64,000 nucleotides of DNA. It comes from Crocodylus rhombifer (lineage: Eukaryota; Chordata; Crocodylia; Crocodylidae). Shown here in pieces: positions 46,674 through 57,351 of the stretch. The notes beneath the pieces are model-generated. The model had not been told where the DNA came from and ran no database searches. It saw nothing but the letters and a program-made list of their open reading frames with translations. The position numbers and the translations under genes are program-made. The DNA lies in NCBI GenBank assembly GCA_038503035.1, contig JAVSML010001079.1:124001-188000 (forward strand), given 5' to 3'. Positions within the stretch are counted from its first letter, which is position 1, and each line of letters starts with the position of its first letter.

Positions 46674-47123
46674 TTGGATGTGGTCAGGGCAGTAGTCAGG
46701 GAGGCACTTGGAGCCCAGGGGGTAGCTAGTGTGGGGGTCCAGGAAGGGTGGTCTTTCCTCAAGAACGCTATCCTTGGGGCGCAGCAGGACGCAATTCGTC
46801 TGCGCAGGAAGGCGGAAAAAGGGTCCAAGAAACCTTCAAGGCTGAGCATGGATATCCAGGCTGGCCTGAGGGCAAAGAAAAAAGCGTACTGGTGGTGGAA
46901 GCAGGGGGCAGGGACAAAGGAGGAGTACGCATCCCTGACCCGAGCTTGTAGGGATTTGGTGAGGAAAGCAAAAGCAGCACTAGAGTTTAGATTAGCTTCT
47001 GGGATTAAGGACAACAAAAAGTCCTTCTTCAAGTATATAGGTAGCAAGAAGAGGTCTCGGGGTAACACTGGACCCCTACGGGGCAGGGCAGGGCAGGGCA
47101 GGGCAGGGCAGGGCAGCTGGTGA
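46674..47123 (+). pseudogene. CR1 linker region
   Basis: The 149-codon frame continues after the endonuclease and corresponds to the basic linker: SRLSMDIQAGLRAKKKAYWW, TRACRDLVRKAKAALEFRLA and KKSFFKYIGSKKRSRGNTGPL. Its 3' end is built from translated GGGCA repeats (GRAGQGRAGQG), which shift it out of the reverse transcriptase frame. Confidence 0.88.
47081..47115 (+). repeat. (GGGCA)7 tandem repeat inside CR1
   Basis: Seven perfect GGGCA units at the linker/reverse transcriptase junction. Other CR1 copies here (for example 54830-54900, minus) have a short GGxxLL-type spacer at this point and no repeat, so the expansion arose in this copy or its lineage. Confidence 0.97.
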
Positions 47124-48442
47124 CGGGCGCGCGAGAGAAGGCAGAACTCTTCAACAAGTTCTTTGCCTCCGTGTTCCTGTCTGCTGACAATGGGGTGCTC
47201 TCGGGTGATAGCGTAGAGAGGCCCAGGAAGGATGCGAGTCCCCCGACTGTTAGTTCAGACCTAGTTAAGGATTACCTGGAAGGCTTAGATGTGTCCAAGT
47301 CAGCAGGCCCGGATGACCTTCATCCGCGGGTGCTGAGGGAATTGGCTGGTGACATTGCGGAGCCATTGGCACGGCTGTTTGAGGACTCCTGGTGCTCAGG
47401 CCAAGTCCCTGAGGACTGGAAAAGGGTCAATGTGGTCTCTATTTTCAAGAAGGGGAGGAAGGAAGAGCCTGGCAACTACAGGCCAGTCAGCCTCACTTCT
47501 ATCCTGGGGAAGGTCTTTGAAAATTTGAAGGGCCACATTTGTGAGAGCCCTGCAGGGGAAGTGATGTTGAGGGGTAACCAGCATGGGTTCGTGCCAGGCC
47601 GATCCTTCCTGACTAACCTGGTCTCTTTCTATGTCCAGGTAACAAAGAGCTTAGATACGAAGGAGGAAGTCGATGTCATCTTCTTGCACTTCCAGAAGGC
47701 CTTCGACACAGTGTCCCACTCAATTCTGGTGGGCAAGCTGAGGGACTGCGGCGTTGATGAATGCACGGTCACATGGGTGGCAAACTGGCTCCAGGGGTGC
47801 ACCCCAAGGGTGGTGGTGGATGGATCGATATTGACCTGGGAGGGTGTGGGCAGCAGAGTCCCCCAGGACTTGGTCCTTGGGCCGGTGCTGTTCAACATCT
47901 TCATTAGTGACCTGGACGAGGGTGTAGAGAGCACCCTGCTCAAGTTCGCTGATGACACCAAGCTGTGGGGTAAAGTAAATACACCGGCAGGCAGGGACCG
48001 CATCCAGGCAGATCTGGATAGGTTGGAGAAGTGGACGGATCTGAACAGGATGCGGTTCAACAAGGACAAGTGCAGGGTGCTGCACCTGGGGAGAGGGAAC
48101 CAGCATTATGGTTATAGGTTAGGGGCTGACCCTCTCGGCAGCACAGAGGCAGAGAGGGATCTTGGAGTCAGGATTGACTCCAGGATGAATACGAGTCGCC
48201 AATGCGACGAAGCAATAGGCAGAGCCAACCGCACCCTGTCATACATCAACAGGGGCATCACTAACAGGTCCAGAGAGGTCTTGCTCCCCCTCTATGCAGC
48301 GCTGGTCAGGCCGCAGCTGGAGTATTGTGTCCAGGTCTGGGCGCCGCACTTCAAGAGGGACGTGGAGAACCTGGAGAGGGTCCAGAGGAGGCCACTCGTA
48401 TGGTTGGGGGCCTCTGTGGCCAGCCGTATGAGGAGAGGCTGA
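47120..48442 (+). pseudogene. CR1 reverse transcriptase, long but inactive frame
   Basis: A 440-codon open frame, the longest in the window. It encodes the CR1 reverse transcriptase: KAELFNKFFASVF, SAGPDDLHPRVLREL, VPEDWKRVNVVSIFKKG, GNYRPVSLTS, GNQHGFVPGRSFLTNLVSF, motif A DVIFLHFQKAFDTVSH, motif B region VPQDLVLGPVLFNIF, motif C LLKFADDTKLWG, and the thumb-side LGRGNQHYGYRLG and [20 protein letters not shown]. Motif C keeps both aspartates, but motif A has LHF instead of LDF, losing a metal-binding aspartate, and motif B has PQD instead of PQG. The frame is lost near QRR at about 48385 and continues in another phase to 48588. It should not be functional. Confidence 0.93.
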
Positions 48443-48588
48443 GGGACCTGAATCTCTTCAGTCTCCACAAGGGGAGACTGAGGGGGGATCTTGTGGCTGC
48501 CTTATCAGGGGCCACCAGCAGGGACTCGGGGAAAGTCTGTTCACCAGGGCCCCTCTTGGAGTCACCAGGAATAATGGCCACAAGCTGA
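48325..48588 (+). pseudogene. CR1 C-terminal segment in shifted frame
   Basis: The 87-codon frame takes over from the main frame after the frameshift and contains [20 protein letters not shown] and [20 protein letters not shown], the CR1 C-terminal pattern also seen at 57436-57771 and 53465-53914. Confidence 0.88.
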
Positions 48589-48833
48589 GGGAGGATAGGT
48601 TTAGGTTAGATATTAGGAAGAACTACTTCACTGTAAGGGTGGCCAGAGCCTGGAACAGGCTTCCCAGAGAGGTCCTGCCCTGGAGATCTTCAAGAGGAGA
48701 CTGGATAGGCACCTGTCTGGGATCTTATGACCCCTGCCACCCCCAGTGCTCCTTCCTGCCCATGGCAGGGGGTCGGACTTGGTGATCTGTCTAGGTCCCT
48801 TCCCACTCATTGATTCTATGATTTTCCCTGGTT

Positions 48834-49524
48834 AGGTGATTCCTGGGGGGCCATTATTCACCACTTCAAATCATAGTGGATTGGAGGGTGCTGTGAACTG
48901 TACCAGGGACCTATTAGTCTCTGGGTTAAAATAGGAAAGAAAAGTTTCCCTCCTTTTTCTTCCTCAGAAAAGCTCTGAGAAAATTTATCTTTCCCTGCAT
49001 TTCTGGCTAAAAATGAAGATAAATAACCATGTTAACAAGATTTGTATTTAATGGAGTTGACTTCAGTGGAGTTTCACCAGGGAAAAATTTGCCTCAACCT
49101 GCATAACAGAAGGCAAATTGTTTATCTAGTAGATTGATGTTCATGTGAATTAACAGGTATTAGTTAGAGGATTACTCTGTTATTATTCCCTGAAAGCAAT
49201 GGAAACATATGGGGTGTAGCACATAGAAAATGACTAAAAAATTGAATATAAGGACAGAGATCAAACAAAGCATAATTCCTCCTTCATGCCAGGATGCAAA
49301 ATCTAATGATAATTAGACAGAGGCACAAGCTGTGAAGGCAGATCTATTTGTATGTACAAACCTTTTGCTAGGAACTACAAACTGGACAATAAGCCAAAAT
49401 GCACTCCAGTGCAGATGGATAACACAAAGGTTCAAGCACCAATGAGATCCAGTTTATCTCTACAGTATCGATATGATTGCCATTATCATTGTGAAATGAT
49501 CTATTACTATGTTGTGTAGTAAGG
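48834..49524. other. Unique non-coding DNA
   Basis: Nothing recognised. Confidence 0.4.
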
Positions 49525-49650
49525 GAGAGCTTTTATCTCCCATTTTGCAAGTGAGGAACTGCAGCTAAGTAGCTTGCCCAAAGTCACACAGGAAGCCTGT
49601 AGCTCAGCAAATTGAACCAGGATTTTCTGAGTTTTTGCCTAGTATCAGGA
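49525..49650 (-). repeat. MIR-like SINE remnant
   Basis: The plus strand reads ATTTTGCAAGTGAGGAACTG, GTAGCTTGCCCAAAGTCACA, CAGGAAGCCTGTAGCTCAGC and ATTGAACCAGGATTTTCTGA. This is the antisense MIR core and is clearly recognisable. Confidence 0.8.
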
Positions 49651-50224
49651 CCAGTGGGCAATCCTTCCTCTTTCCAGCTAAGGCAGCAGTGGTGCATTGG
49701 CCTTTCTTCAAGGATAGATTTCTAATGGCCAGTTGTTTTTCAAATACATGTGGTCACAGATGCATCCATGTGAAAGGAAAAAGCAATAATTAGCCATACG
49801 TTTTCCCTGTTTAAGTAACGATGAACAAAGATGTTTCTAGGTTTTGGCTTCAAGATTCTCAGTAACTAGGCCATTAATACAATGGGGTTTTTGTCAATTA
49901 ATTTCTTCAGGATTTGGATAAAGCAACAGGCCAGGAATAAACCAAGGACTGGCTTATTAATAAGGAAGTAAGGGTAACATGTATTAATTCCTCAAGGATA
50001 CTTCCATGAAGTGACTTTAAAGAACCAGGAGACGAAGATCATTCTCTTCTACTAACCACTTTACATATTTGGAACATGATTAACAAAGATTGTAACCTGA
50101 ATATTCCACTCTCCACTTCTTTCTGCATTCTCAAGGATGAGATTTTCTGCCCAGAGTGCTTGAAACATCGGAAAGAAAGGCTAGGGCATCATTACACGGG
50201 AAGCAATGATTGCATACATGTTTG

Positions 50225-50390
50225 TTTCCTTCCATAAGAAATTGTGGTCTAGTGGCAGCAAGCTGAAAGTTAGAGCGTCTGTGCTCATTTCCTGGCCTTA
50301 TGACCTTTGGTAAGTCACTTAACCATTCTGTTTTAGATCCTTTCAAAGAGGGTGATAGTGTTCACACACCTATATAGACCATACTGAAAC
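50225..50390 (+). repeat. MIR-like SINE remnant
   Basis: TTGTGGTCTAGTGGCAGCAA, then TTAGAGCGTCTGTGCTCATT, CTGGCCTTATGACCTTTGGT and AAGTCACTTAACCATTCTGT follow the 5' half of MIR, including the tRNA-like head (GGTCTAGTGG) and core. Confidence 0.75.
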
Positions 50391-50862
50391 TTGTAGGCAA
50401 AGAGCATTATGAGTGTTGTATGTGGCTAACAAAAGGTTTATGCAGAATTTACTTGTTTGGAAGTCTGGATTTCAAATCCAGGTATAAATTTGGATATAAA
50501 TTCAAAGCACTATTTATTTTCTGTCCAATTGAAGCCATAGTAATGACGAAAAAATCCTTCATTTTCTTGTTAGTATTTGCATTATCATGGTGCCTAGGAA
50601 TGGTGGTCCTGGACTGAGATCCCATTGTATAAGCACAAAACAAAACTAGAACCCCTCCCTCAAATTGCTTACAGTCAAAGGGCTTGGGCACATGACACAT
50701 TTTTGTACCAGTGTTATCAGCCTTTCTACCATTGTAAAGAAAAAGGGGAACATGATGGACAGCTCAGCATTGGTCTAACTGACTTGAATCCAATATAATA
50801 TTACCCTGGAAAAATCACAGGTAAATCTACACCAATGTAAGTTACAGCATAAGTATTGTAAT
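50391..50862. other. Non-coding DNA
   Basis: Nothing recognised. Confidence 0.4.
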
Positions 50863-51138
50863 CAGGGACCAGCAACGTTTTCCAATGTGAGGGGAGGGTG
50901 CAAAATAACCCAGTTCAGGCTGCAGGTCTGTTGGCATTAGGATGTAGCCATCATTATTATTCTATTTGCTGCAGCCTGGCACAGTGAAACCCCTCTGCTG
51001 CCTCCCCACTCCAGAGCCTCAAGTGGCATCACAATGTAGCACAGGGGTGGCTCCCCTCCACCGAATGCTACCAAAACCATGGGTCTGAACATTGGATTCA
51101 AAGTCTCTGGCCCTTGGACTGTAAGTTGCCAGCCCCTG
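50863..51138. mobile_element. Non-autonomous hAT-like element
   Basis: Left end CAGGGACCAGCAACGTTTTC and right end AAGTTGCCAGCCCCTG form inverted repeats of the 'cagggGnCnGCAAC' hAT type (11 of 14 positions agree). Flanking 8-mers agree only partly (ATTGTAAT, GTCTAGAT). Non-coding, 276 bp. Confidence 0.65.
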
Positions 51139-51171
51139 GTCTAGATCTGGGGTAGCAGGTCTATCCTAAGG

Positions 51172-51454
51172 CAATAATTCTCAACCTTTTTAGATGCAAG
51201 GAACCCCTTGGAAAATGCTGGTTATTAGTGAAAAAACAAGTGTAGATGTCAGAAAAATAATAGAGTAATTCTTCTGTTGCAAAGAACTCAGAGTGACCAA
51301 AACAGGTCAGAATGTTTTTAACACTCTGAATTCCTATTAGAAATGTCTGGGTTTATCTTGCGAATCATGTTTGCACATCGAATAGCATTCACATTGCACA
51401 GCATCCTGTAGCACCCTTGGAAGGGTCTTGAGGGATCCTGGTTGAGAATCGCTA
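51172..51454. mobile_element. Non-autonomous hAT (Charlie-like) element
   Basis: Left end CAATAATTCTCAACCTTTTT and right end CTGGTTGAGAATCGCTA match the Charlie-type terminus 'CAGTGGTTCTCAACC' and its complement. Inside, AAGGAACCCCTTGGAAA and CCTTGGAAGGGTCTTGAGG also resemble this group. No convincing 8-bp duplication. Lies 33 bp from another hAT-like element. Confidence 0.75.
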
Positions 51455-51973
51455 TGACAGGCAAACAGGTTATTATGGGCTCTTCTGCCTCTAGTGGTCA
51501 AGCCTGTAATAGCATTCACTATGAACAGCTAGTTTGGGATGGCTGCTCATTTGTATGCTGCAAAATCACAGTGTAATTTACAAAAGCGCCATTTGTCCAG
51601 GTTCTAGGATTAACACAGGAGATAACAGATGAAGACAAAGAGATGAAAAAGGACAGGACAACAATGAAACAATGTAGCATGGTATGGTAGGTAGCAATAA
51701 TTTGCACACTGGAAACCTAACTGTTTTTTAGATGTTCTTTTTTTTTAGGAATCACAGCAAAAGATTGCTATAAGGAAGGGTCTGAAGGAGGATAAGGAGG
51801 TAGCTTTGCCAGGGTCTGCACCTCCCTGCCGGAGGCACAGCACAGCAGAAAACAAAGATGCTTTCTTGAAAATCCAAGCGGTGGGTGATGGTGTCTGGCA
51901 TGTCAGACTAATCAGATGTAGGAGACATAGAACAATCACAGATGTATTCGGCATCTCTAAACCAATGTTTGGT
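51455..51973. other. Non-coding DNA
   Basis: No gene recognised. CTGCCTCTAGTGGTC at about 51487-51501 resembles a CTCF core with one mismatch on the minus strand. Confidence 0.35.
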
Positions 51974-52015
51974 GATGCCAAGGGGGCTATGACAGATGCC
52001 AAGGGGGCTATGACA
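51974..52015 (+). repeat. Perfect 21-bp tandem duplication
   Basis: GATGCCAAGGGGGCTATGAC+A occurs twice without mismatch and a third unit begins (GATGA). The identity indicates a recent slippage or duplication event. Confidence 0.95.
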
Positions 52016-52039
52016 GATGATACATGACTCTAGGCATGC

Positions 52040-52145
52040 CCCATTTATATACTTTCTTGGGAAAGCATCTACTACCTGTCACTGTTGATGATATGGGGAT
52101 AGATGCAAGATTGGTTTGACCCAGTATGGCATTTGTTATGTTTTC
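52040..52145 (+). mobile_element. Old CR1/L3-type LINE 3' end
   Basis: GATTGGTTTGACCCAGTATG followed by GCATTTGTTATGTTTT is the 3' terminus of the ancient CR1/L3-type LINEs ('ggtctgacccagtatggc..ttcttatgtt'). It is a different subfamily from the younger CR1 copies in this window. Confidence 0.7.
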
Positions 52146-53177
52146 CATATAGAATAAGAAATGATTAATAGGTTTGAAGAGAGGTTCTAAAGGGCACAGA
52201 ATGTGTATGAGGGGGAATAGGCAATTGATGCTTGATGCAATACAGAACGGGAAGCTTGCAAAGGGGTGCATAAAAAGAGGTAAGCTGGTCAAAACAAAAC
52301 TTTCACTATCCTTACGTATTAAGTTATACGGCTTTGTTACCCACCATGGAAGAAAATTGTTCAACACATATGAGGATTAGAAATTATTTTATTTCACACT
52401 GGAAGAAAATTACAAACGGAACCTATAAATGTCTGAATACTGTGAATCTAGTTCAAAGCTCATTAAAGAATGGGGAAGAGTTTTCATCATAGATATGGAT
52501 GCCCACTGTTGGTAGTGTAGTCAGTGCTGTATGGGGATATAATAGAAGCTGTTTGATAGCCTGTCGTGTTAGTGAAGCACAGAATATATTTCTACTAAAG
52601 CCCAAGGCAGCCTTGGGCCATGAAATTAACCAAGTCCAAAGAATGCAGTTGGGAGTTTAAACAAGAAGAGTCCTTGGGACATATTTATTGCTGTAGAATG
52701 CATGGTTTTTTGGAATATGATTATAAAGATTGTAAAATAAATTATTAGTAGACTAGGAATCAATTTTCTTCCACAAAAAATCATTTTCAGCTCTGAAAAT
52801 CCTTGCTATCAATAGTGTTAAAATTAAAAACAATGGTTAAAATGTTGTTCCTTGCTGGGAAATATGTCACTGCGAGGCATCGGAAATCTTCTTTACCACT
52901 TTTTCATAAAGACTGGCTGACATATATACAGCACATCATGGGGCTAAGAAAGTTTCTTTATAAATTCCAAGACATACTTAAAGGCTTTTTTCCCCTTTAG
53001 CTTTGGTAACTTTTCAAAATTTTGTTTTGACACCTGATGGGATAAGAAAAGGAAAAAAGTGAATAAGTGGACAAACAAGATCTAAAGAAATTCACAGACT
53101 AAATAATTACATTAACACAGTAACATGATGGAGCTATTTTGTTTGATATGCACTGATGAAATTAATGTACGACATTC
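52146..53177. other. Unique non-coding DNA
   Basis: Nothing recognised. Confidence 0.4.
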
Positions 53178-53464
53178 ATAGAATGCGAGGCTGGAAGGGA
53201 CCTTGGGGGATCATCAGGTCCAGTCACCCTGCACCAGACAGGAAAGACAATTGGGAGTCAGGTGACCCCAGCAAAGTGACCGTCCAGTCTCCTCTTGAGG
53301 ATTTCCAGGAAGGTGATTGCACCATCTCTGGAAGGAGGTTATTCCACAGTCTGGATACCCTGGCTGTGAAGAAGTTTTTCCTAATGTTGAGCCTGAAATG
53401 GTCTTCCAAGAGCCTGTGGCCATTACTTCTGGTTTTCCCCAAGGGTGCCCTGGTGTACAGTTGT

Positions 53465-53914
53465 TCACCGGGCCCTTGATATATGCTCCTGAGGTAGTAG
53501 TAAGCTGCTATCAAGTTTCAGGTTGAAGACTCCCAGGTCCCTCAGGCTTTCCTCATATGGCTTGCCATGCAAGTCTCTGATCATACAGGTAGCCCTTCTC
53601 TGGACTCTCTCAAGCTTTACCACGTCCTTGTTAAAGTGTGGTGCCCAGTACTCCAGCTGCAGTATCACCAATGCTGAGTACAGTGGAAGAATCACTTCCC
53701 TAGTTTTGCTGGAGATGCATCGGTTTATGCATGCCAGGGTATTATTTGCCCTGATGGTTACAGCATCACACTGCCGGCTCATATTCATACTGTGGTCTAT
53801 TATTGCCCCCAGGTCCCTTTCATTCATGGTGCTGGTCATTTTGGTGTTGCCAAGCCTGTAGATGTATCGGGGTTTTTTTTGCCCCCAGGTGGAGCACTTT
53901 ACATTTCTCAACAT
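53465..53914 (-). pseudogene. CR1 reverse transcriptase, thumb and C-terminal part
   Basis: A 149-codon frame: RDLGAIIDHSMNMSRQCDAV, NNTLACINRCISSKTREVIL, PLYSALVILQLEYWAPHFNK, VVKLERVQRRATCMIRDL and KPYEESLRDLGVFNLK. LEYC-x-QxWAP is shortened to LEYWAPHF, a small in-frame deletion. It is not joined to the upstream frame. Confidence 0.88.
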
Positions 53915-54172
53915 TGAACTTCAAGTGATTCCAATCCTCCCAACTTGCTTGCCTGTCTAGGTCTGCCTGTATCTGCAGCCTATCTTCAAGCATGACCACA
54001 CTTCCCTATAACTGTTCATAAATATGGCCAGTGAGCTCTTCACCCCCCACTCCCATCCAAATCATTGATAAAGAGGTTGAAAAGCACTAGACTGAGCATC
54101 AACCCCTGAGGAACACCACTGGCTTTTTCTCACCAAGATGACACAGATCTGTTCATTAAAACTTTCTGGTTC

Positions 54173-54712
54173 CTACCCCGCAACTAGCTCCTCTACCCAC
54201 CTAACTGCCTCACGGTTAAGCCCACAACCCTTCAGTTTTCTCATGAGAAACTCATGGGATACTAGATCAAAGGCCTTTTGGAAGTCAAGATATACAATGT
54301 CAACCTCCTCCCCCCTGTCCAGGTGGTGAGTTACCTGATCGTAAAAGGAGATGATGTTGGTAAGACAAGACCTGCCTGCAACAAACTTATGCTGGCTGTC
54401 ATTCAGAATCCTACCTTCTGCAAGCCTATCGCTTATAGACTCTTTGATGAATTTTTCTAGGATCTTCCCTGGGATAGAAGTTATGCTGATTGGCCTATAG
54501 TTACCTGGGTCCTCCCTCCTCCCTTTCTTGAAGATGGGCATGGCACTGGCCCTCTTCCAGTCCTCAGTGACCTCTCTGGAGTGCCACAAGTTTTGGAAAA
54601 GTTTTGCCAGTGGCTCCATGATGACTTTGGCCAGCTCCTTCAGCACCCTCAGATGAAGTTCATCCGGTCCTGCTGACTTAAATATGTTTAATTTTTTCAA
54701 ATGATCACACAC
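54173..54712 (-). pseudogene. CR1 reverse transcriptase, fingers and motif A
   Basis: A 179-codon frame: SAGPDELHLRVLKELAKVI, VTEDWKRASAMPIFKKG, PGNYRPISITSIPGKILE, DSQHKFVAGRSCLTNIISF and motif A VDIVYLDFQKAFDLVSH with its aspartate intact. The frame ends shortly after RWVEELVAG; motifs B and C follow only as a broken remnant. Confidence 0.9.
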
Positions 54713-54751
54713 CAGTTCTATGGCAGTAGTAGGAAGGCAGTCATTCCTACC

Positions 54752-55471
54752 CTACTTGTTCTGTACCCACTCTGGCATGATTTTGCTCTTGGACCATTGA
54801 AAGACTGCAGCAAAGTAGTCATTCAGGAGTTCAGTTTTCTCCTGAGTGCTGATAACTAGCTGTCCTGAGTTACTGAGCAGTGGCCTTACACTCCCATTTG
54901 TTTTCCACCTATTCCTTGCATACCTAAAGAAAGATGTCTTGTTGTATTTCACTTCTGTTGCTAATTTTAGTTCAGTTGCCACCTTTGCCCTTTGAATCTG
55001 TTCCCTGCAAGTGCAGGCCATTGTTGTATAGTCCTCCTTGGGGCATACCGCAAGCTTCCATTGTTTGTATGCCTCTTTCCTCTTTCTTAAGAGGACCATG
55101 ATATCCCTGTTTAGCCAAGAGGTCTTCCCAGCCCTTTTGTTACCTTTCCTCCACTTGGGAATGGACTTCCATTGTCCTTTGAAGATCATGTCTTTAAGGA
55201 ATGACTGCTCTTCGTGCATTCCTTTCACCTTTGGCCCCTTGTCCCGCAGCCCTTTCCCTACTAGTGACCTGAATTTGTTGAAATTTGCATTTTTGAGGTC
55301 CAAAACTTCAGTCCTGCTATCTAATTTATCTGCCTTGTGCTGGACAGTGAACCTGATGATTTTATGGTCACTGTCACCTGGGCTACCTTCTATTTTTAAG
55401 ATGGCTATCAGGTCGTCCCCCTTGGCCAGGACCAAGTCTAGAATACTATAACTTCTGGTTGGCTTGTGCAC
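54752..55471 (-). pseudogene. CR1 endonuclease end and linker
   Basis: A 239-codon open frame, the second longest in the window. It includes SYSILDLVLAKGDDLIAILK, GDSDHKIIRFTVQ with the SDH endonuclease motif, then the basic linker SWLNRDIMVLLRKRKEAYKQ, REQIQRAKVATELKLATEVK, TSFFRYARNRWKTNGSVRPL, and the start of the reverse transcriptase region TELLNDYFAAVFQW. Upstream, degenerate GDSNHPDIF and YNRPPNQ motifs are visible but interrupted by stops. Confidence 0.9.
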
Positions 55472-55700
55472 TTAAGTCAGAAAAAGCTCTTTGATGCAGG
55501 TCAGGAAGGAATGCAACTGATCTGCCTTGGCTGAGTGTTCCTCTCAAAAGATATCTGGATGATTGGAGTCGCCCATGATGAACATGTCCTGTGCTCATGC
55601 AGCCTTTGCCAGTTCTCAGACGAACTCTAGATCAAGTTCCTCCCTTTGGTTTGGTGGTCTGTTGTATATACCTATATATACTAGTCCTATTACTGTTACA

Positions 55701-56059
55701 GTCATTGGCTCCTAGTTGCACAAAGAGGTCAATGGAAATGTCCTTACTTTTGAAGTGAGCTTATACTGCTTTTGGAGCTGTGCTGGTTTAGGGAATGTAC
55801 AAAAGGCAAGTGTTTTCCTTATTTAAAATCCATTCCCTGGGTTAAAAATCTAGCCAACTTTTCATTTATGCTATGGACTTGCAGATGGTACAGTGACCAC
55901 AATTTATACATCCTTAAACCCTTTACACTACTAGTATAGTATAAAGTGGTCCTAATGAAAATGAGAATTAGGCCTGGTGTCCCATAAACAAGTTTGTTAC
56001 CAAGATCAATGCTTTATTATAATTAAACTTGGTTAAAAGTGCTTTCTCAAAATGTTCTT
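55701..56059. other. Non-coding spacer
   Basis: Nothing recognised. Confidence 0.35.
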
Positions 56060-56488
56060 ATTAGACAAACACCTGGCTGGGATGGTTTGGCCAGGCATGA
56101 TCATACTTTGAGCACAGGGTTGAACTAGGTTAGGGGTGTCAAACTCACCCCAAACCCTGGGCTGGAACTGCAGAACCAGCAGCAACGGTAGCAGATCTGG
56201 GGGCAGTGCCAGGGATCTGGAGGCAGTGGCAGGGTCTGGCAGCCACAGGTGAGCAAGGGCCTGTGCTTGCTCTGGCCCTTGCTCTGCACAGCCTCTGCTT
56301 GTTCCCCTGCTGCTGTTGGCCATGTTCACTGGGACCCTGAATCCCCATCCCAAAATTTCCAATAGCTTGGTGGGCCAGATGGAAGGGTTTTATGAGCTCA
56401 ATTCAGCCTGAGGTCTATACATTTTATATCCCTAGACCAGATGACCCTCTGAGGTACCTTTCAATCCTACTTTTCTAGGATTCTGTGC
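56060..56488 (+). mobile_element. CR1 3' end split by a nested insertion
   Basis: The left part, 56060-56130 (TTAGACAAACACCTGGCTGG, GGGTTGAACTAGGT), and right part, 56432-56488 (CTAGACCAGATGACCCTCTG, AGGTACCTTTCAATCCTAC), together make one CR1 3' end. They are separated by about 300 bp of unrelated GC-rich sequence. The junctions share CTAG, consistent with a target duplication at the insertion point. Confidence 0.8.
56131..56431. mobile_element. Nested DNA element, hAT-like left end
   Basis: The left end AGGGGTGTCAAACTCACCCC, and the phrase GGGCCAGATGGAAGG near the right side, resemble hAT-type MITEs ('aggggtgtcaaactca...ggccagat'). The right end TTTATATCCCTA is a weak inverted match. The 109-codon minus frame across it is chance. 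It interrupts a CR1, so it is younger than that copy. Confidence 0.6.
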
Positions 56489-57351
56489 TTTTGGTGAAAT
56501 ATGAAGTTTCTGGAAATTAGTATATATACTGGAGAATTTTGATTTTACAATTAAAAAATATATATTTTACGCCAAAAAACTGAAATATTTAATTCCAGGT
56601 CTGGTTGACTCTAACAAATGAAAAATGATGTCATTAAACTAAATCAGTGTTTCATTATAGGTCATCTTGACATTACTGTACTCTTTGTTCACCTGAGTTT
56701 CTGAGGGCCCTGTGAGAATTTTGCCATGTACTTTATGCCTCTTTCTTCTGTGTAGTCCATCAGAAGAGCTATATGACTATAGTACTTCATGGCAGATACT
56801 GTTTGGCTTGAGAGTATAGTGCATTAAAGGAGAACGACAGTGTGACATACTTATACTACAACTCCTGCAGGCCATGCTGACAGCTTGTATGGGGCATCAG
56901 TTACTATTAAATAAGTCAAAACCAAACTGATTTTATTTTTATTGGTAGTATTGAAATGTTATCATTAAAATTTCAGACATAAATTAATTTTTTAAATATT
57001 AGCACTTCCTGCTGGATGAAATTTTCAACCATCTCTAGTATGAATTTACTGCTTCTCATTCACCCCTTAGGTAAAACTCCCATTATGTTAAATGCTGAAT
57101 TCTCTTGTTTAGAATAATGCTGGGCAAATAGAGATCACTGCAAACATTTTTTTCAAATCCTGAACCTTGTCTGTATTCAGTCATAAGCACACTCCTTTTC
57201 TGCTTGCTCATGTCCGAACATTCAGGAGGATTGCTTCTATTTTGCATCAGTAAAAGGGGTAAGACAGGGGCTCACTTCTGGACTGAGACCTGCAAATAAT
57301 CTGGGCACTGCTTAAATCCAGCCCAGTCCTATGCCACAGATAGTGAATAGT
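56489..57351. other. AT-rich unique DNA
   Basis: Nothing recognised. Confidence 0.4.

Larger units (their letters stand above)
46215..48833 (+). mobile_element. CR1 LINE, best-preserved copy in the window
   Basis: A 2.6-kb CR1 running from the second half of the endonuclease through the linker, reverse transcriptase, C-terminal domain and 3' UTR (GGGGGTCGGACTTGGTGATC, AGGTCCCTTCCCACTC) to the end near ATTCTATGATTTT. It is 5'-truncated, GC-richer than its surroundings and less decayed than the other copies, so it is probably the youngest here. Coding continuity is broken by a stop after the endonuclease, a pentanucleotide expansion at 47081-47115 and a frameshift near 48385. Confidence 0.95.
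53178..55700 (-). mobile_element. CR1 LINE, 2.5 kb, minus strand
   Basis: Read on the minus strand: endonuclease C-terminal half (about 55700-55250), linker, reverse transcriptase, C-terminal domain and 3' UTR, ending at 53178 (TTCATAGAATGCGAGGCTGG, then AAGGGACCTTGGGGGATCAT in plus view). 5'-truncated at nearly the same point in the endonuclease as the copy at 46 kb. Stops, frameshifts and a damaged motif C region (about 53920-54170) make it non-functional. Confidence 0.94.

Noticed and set aside
47629..48106. Minus-strand frames of 146 and 128 codons
   Set aside because: Antisense shadows of the CR1 reverse transcriptase.
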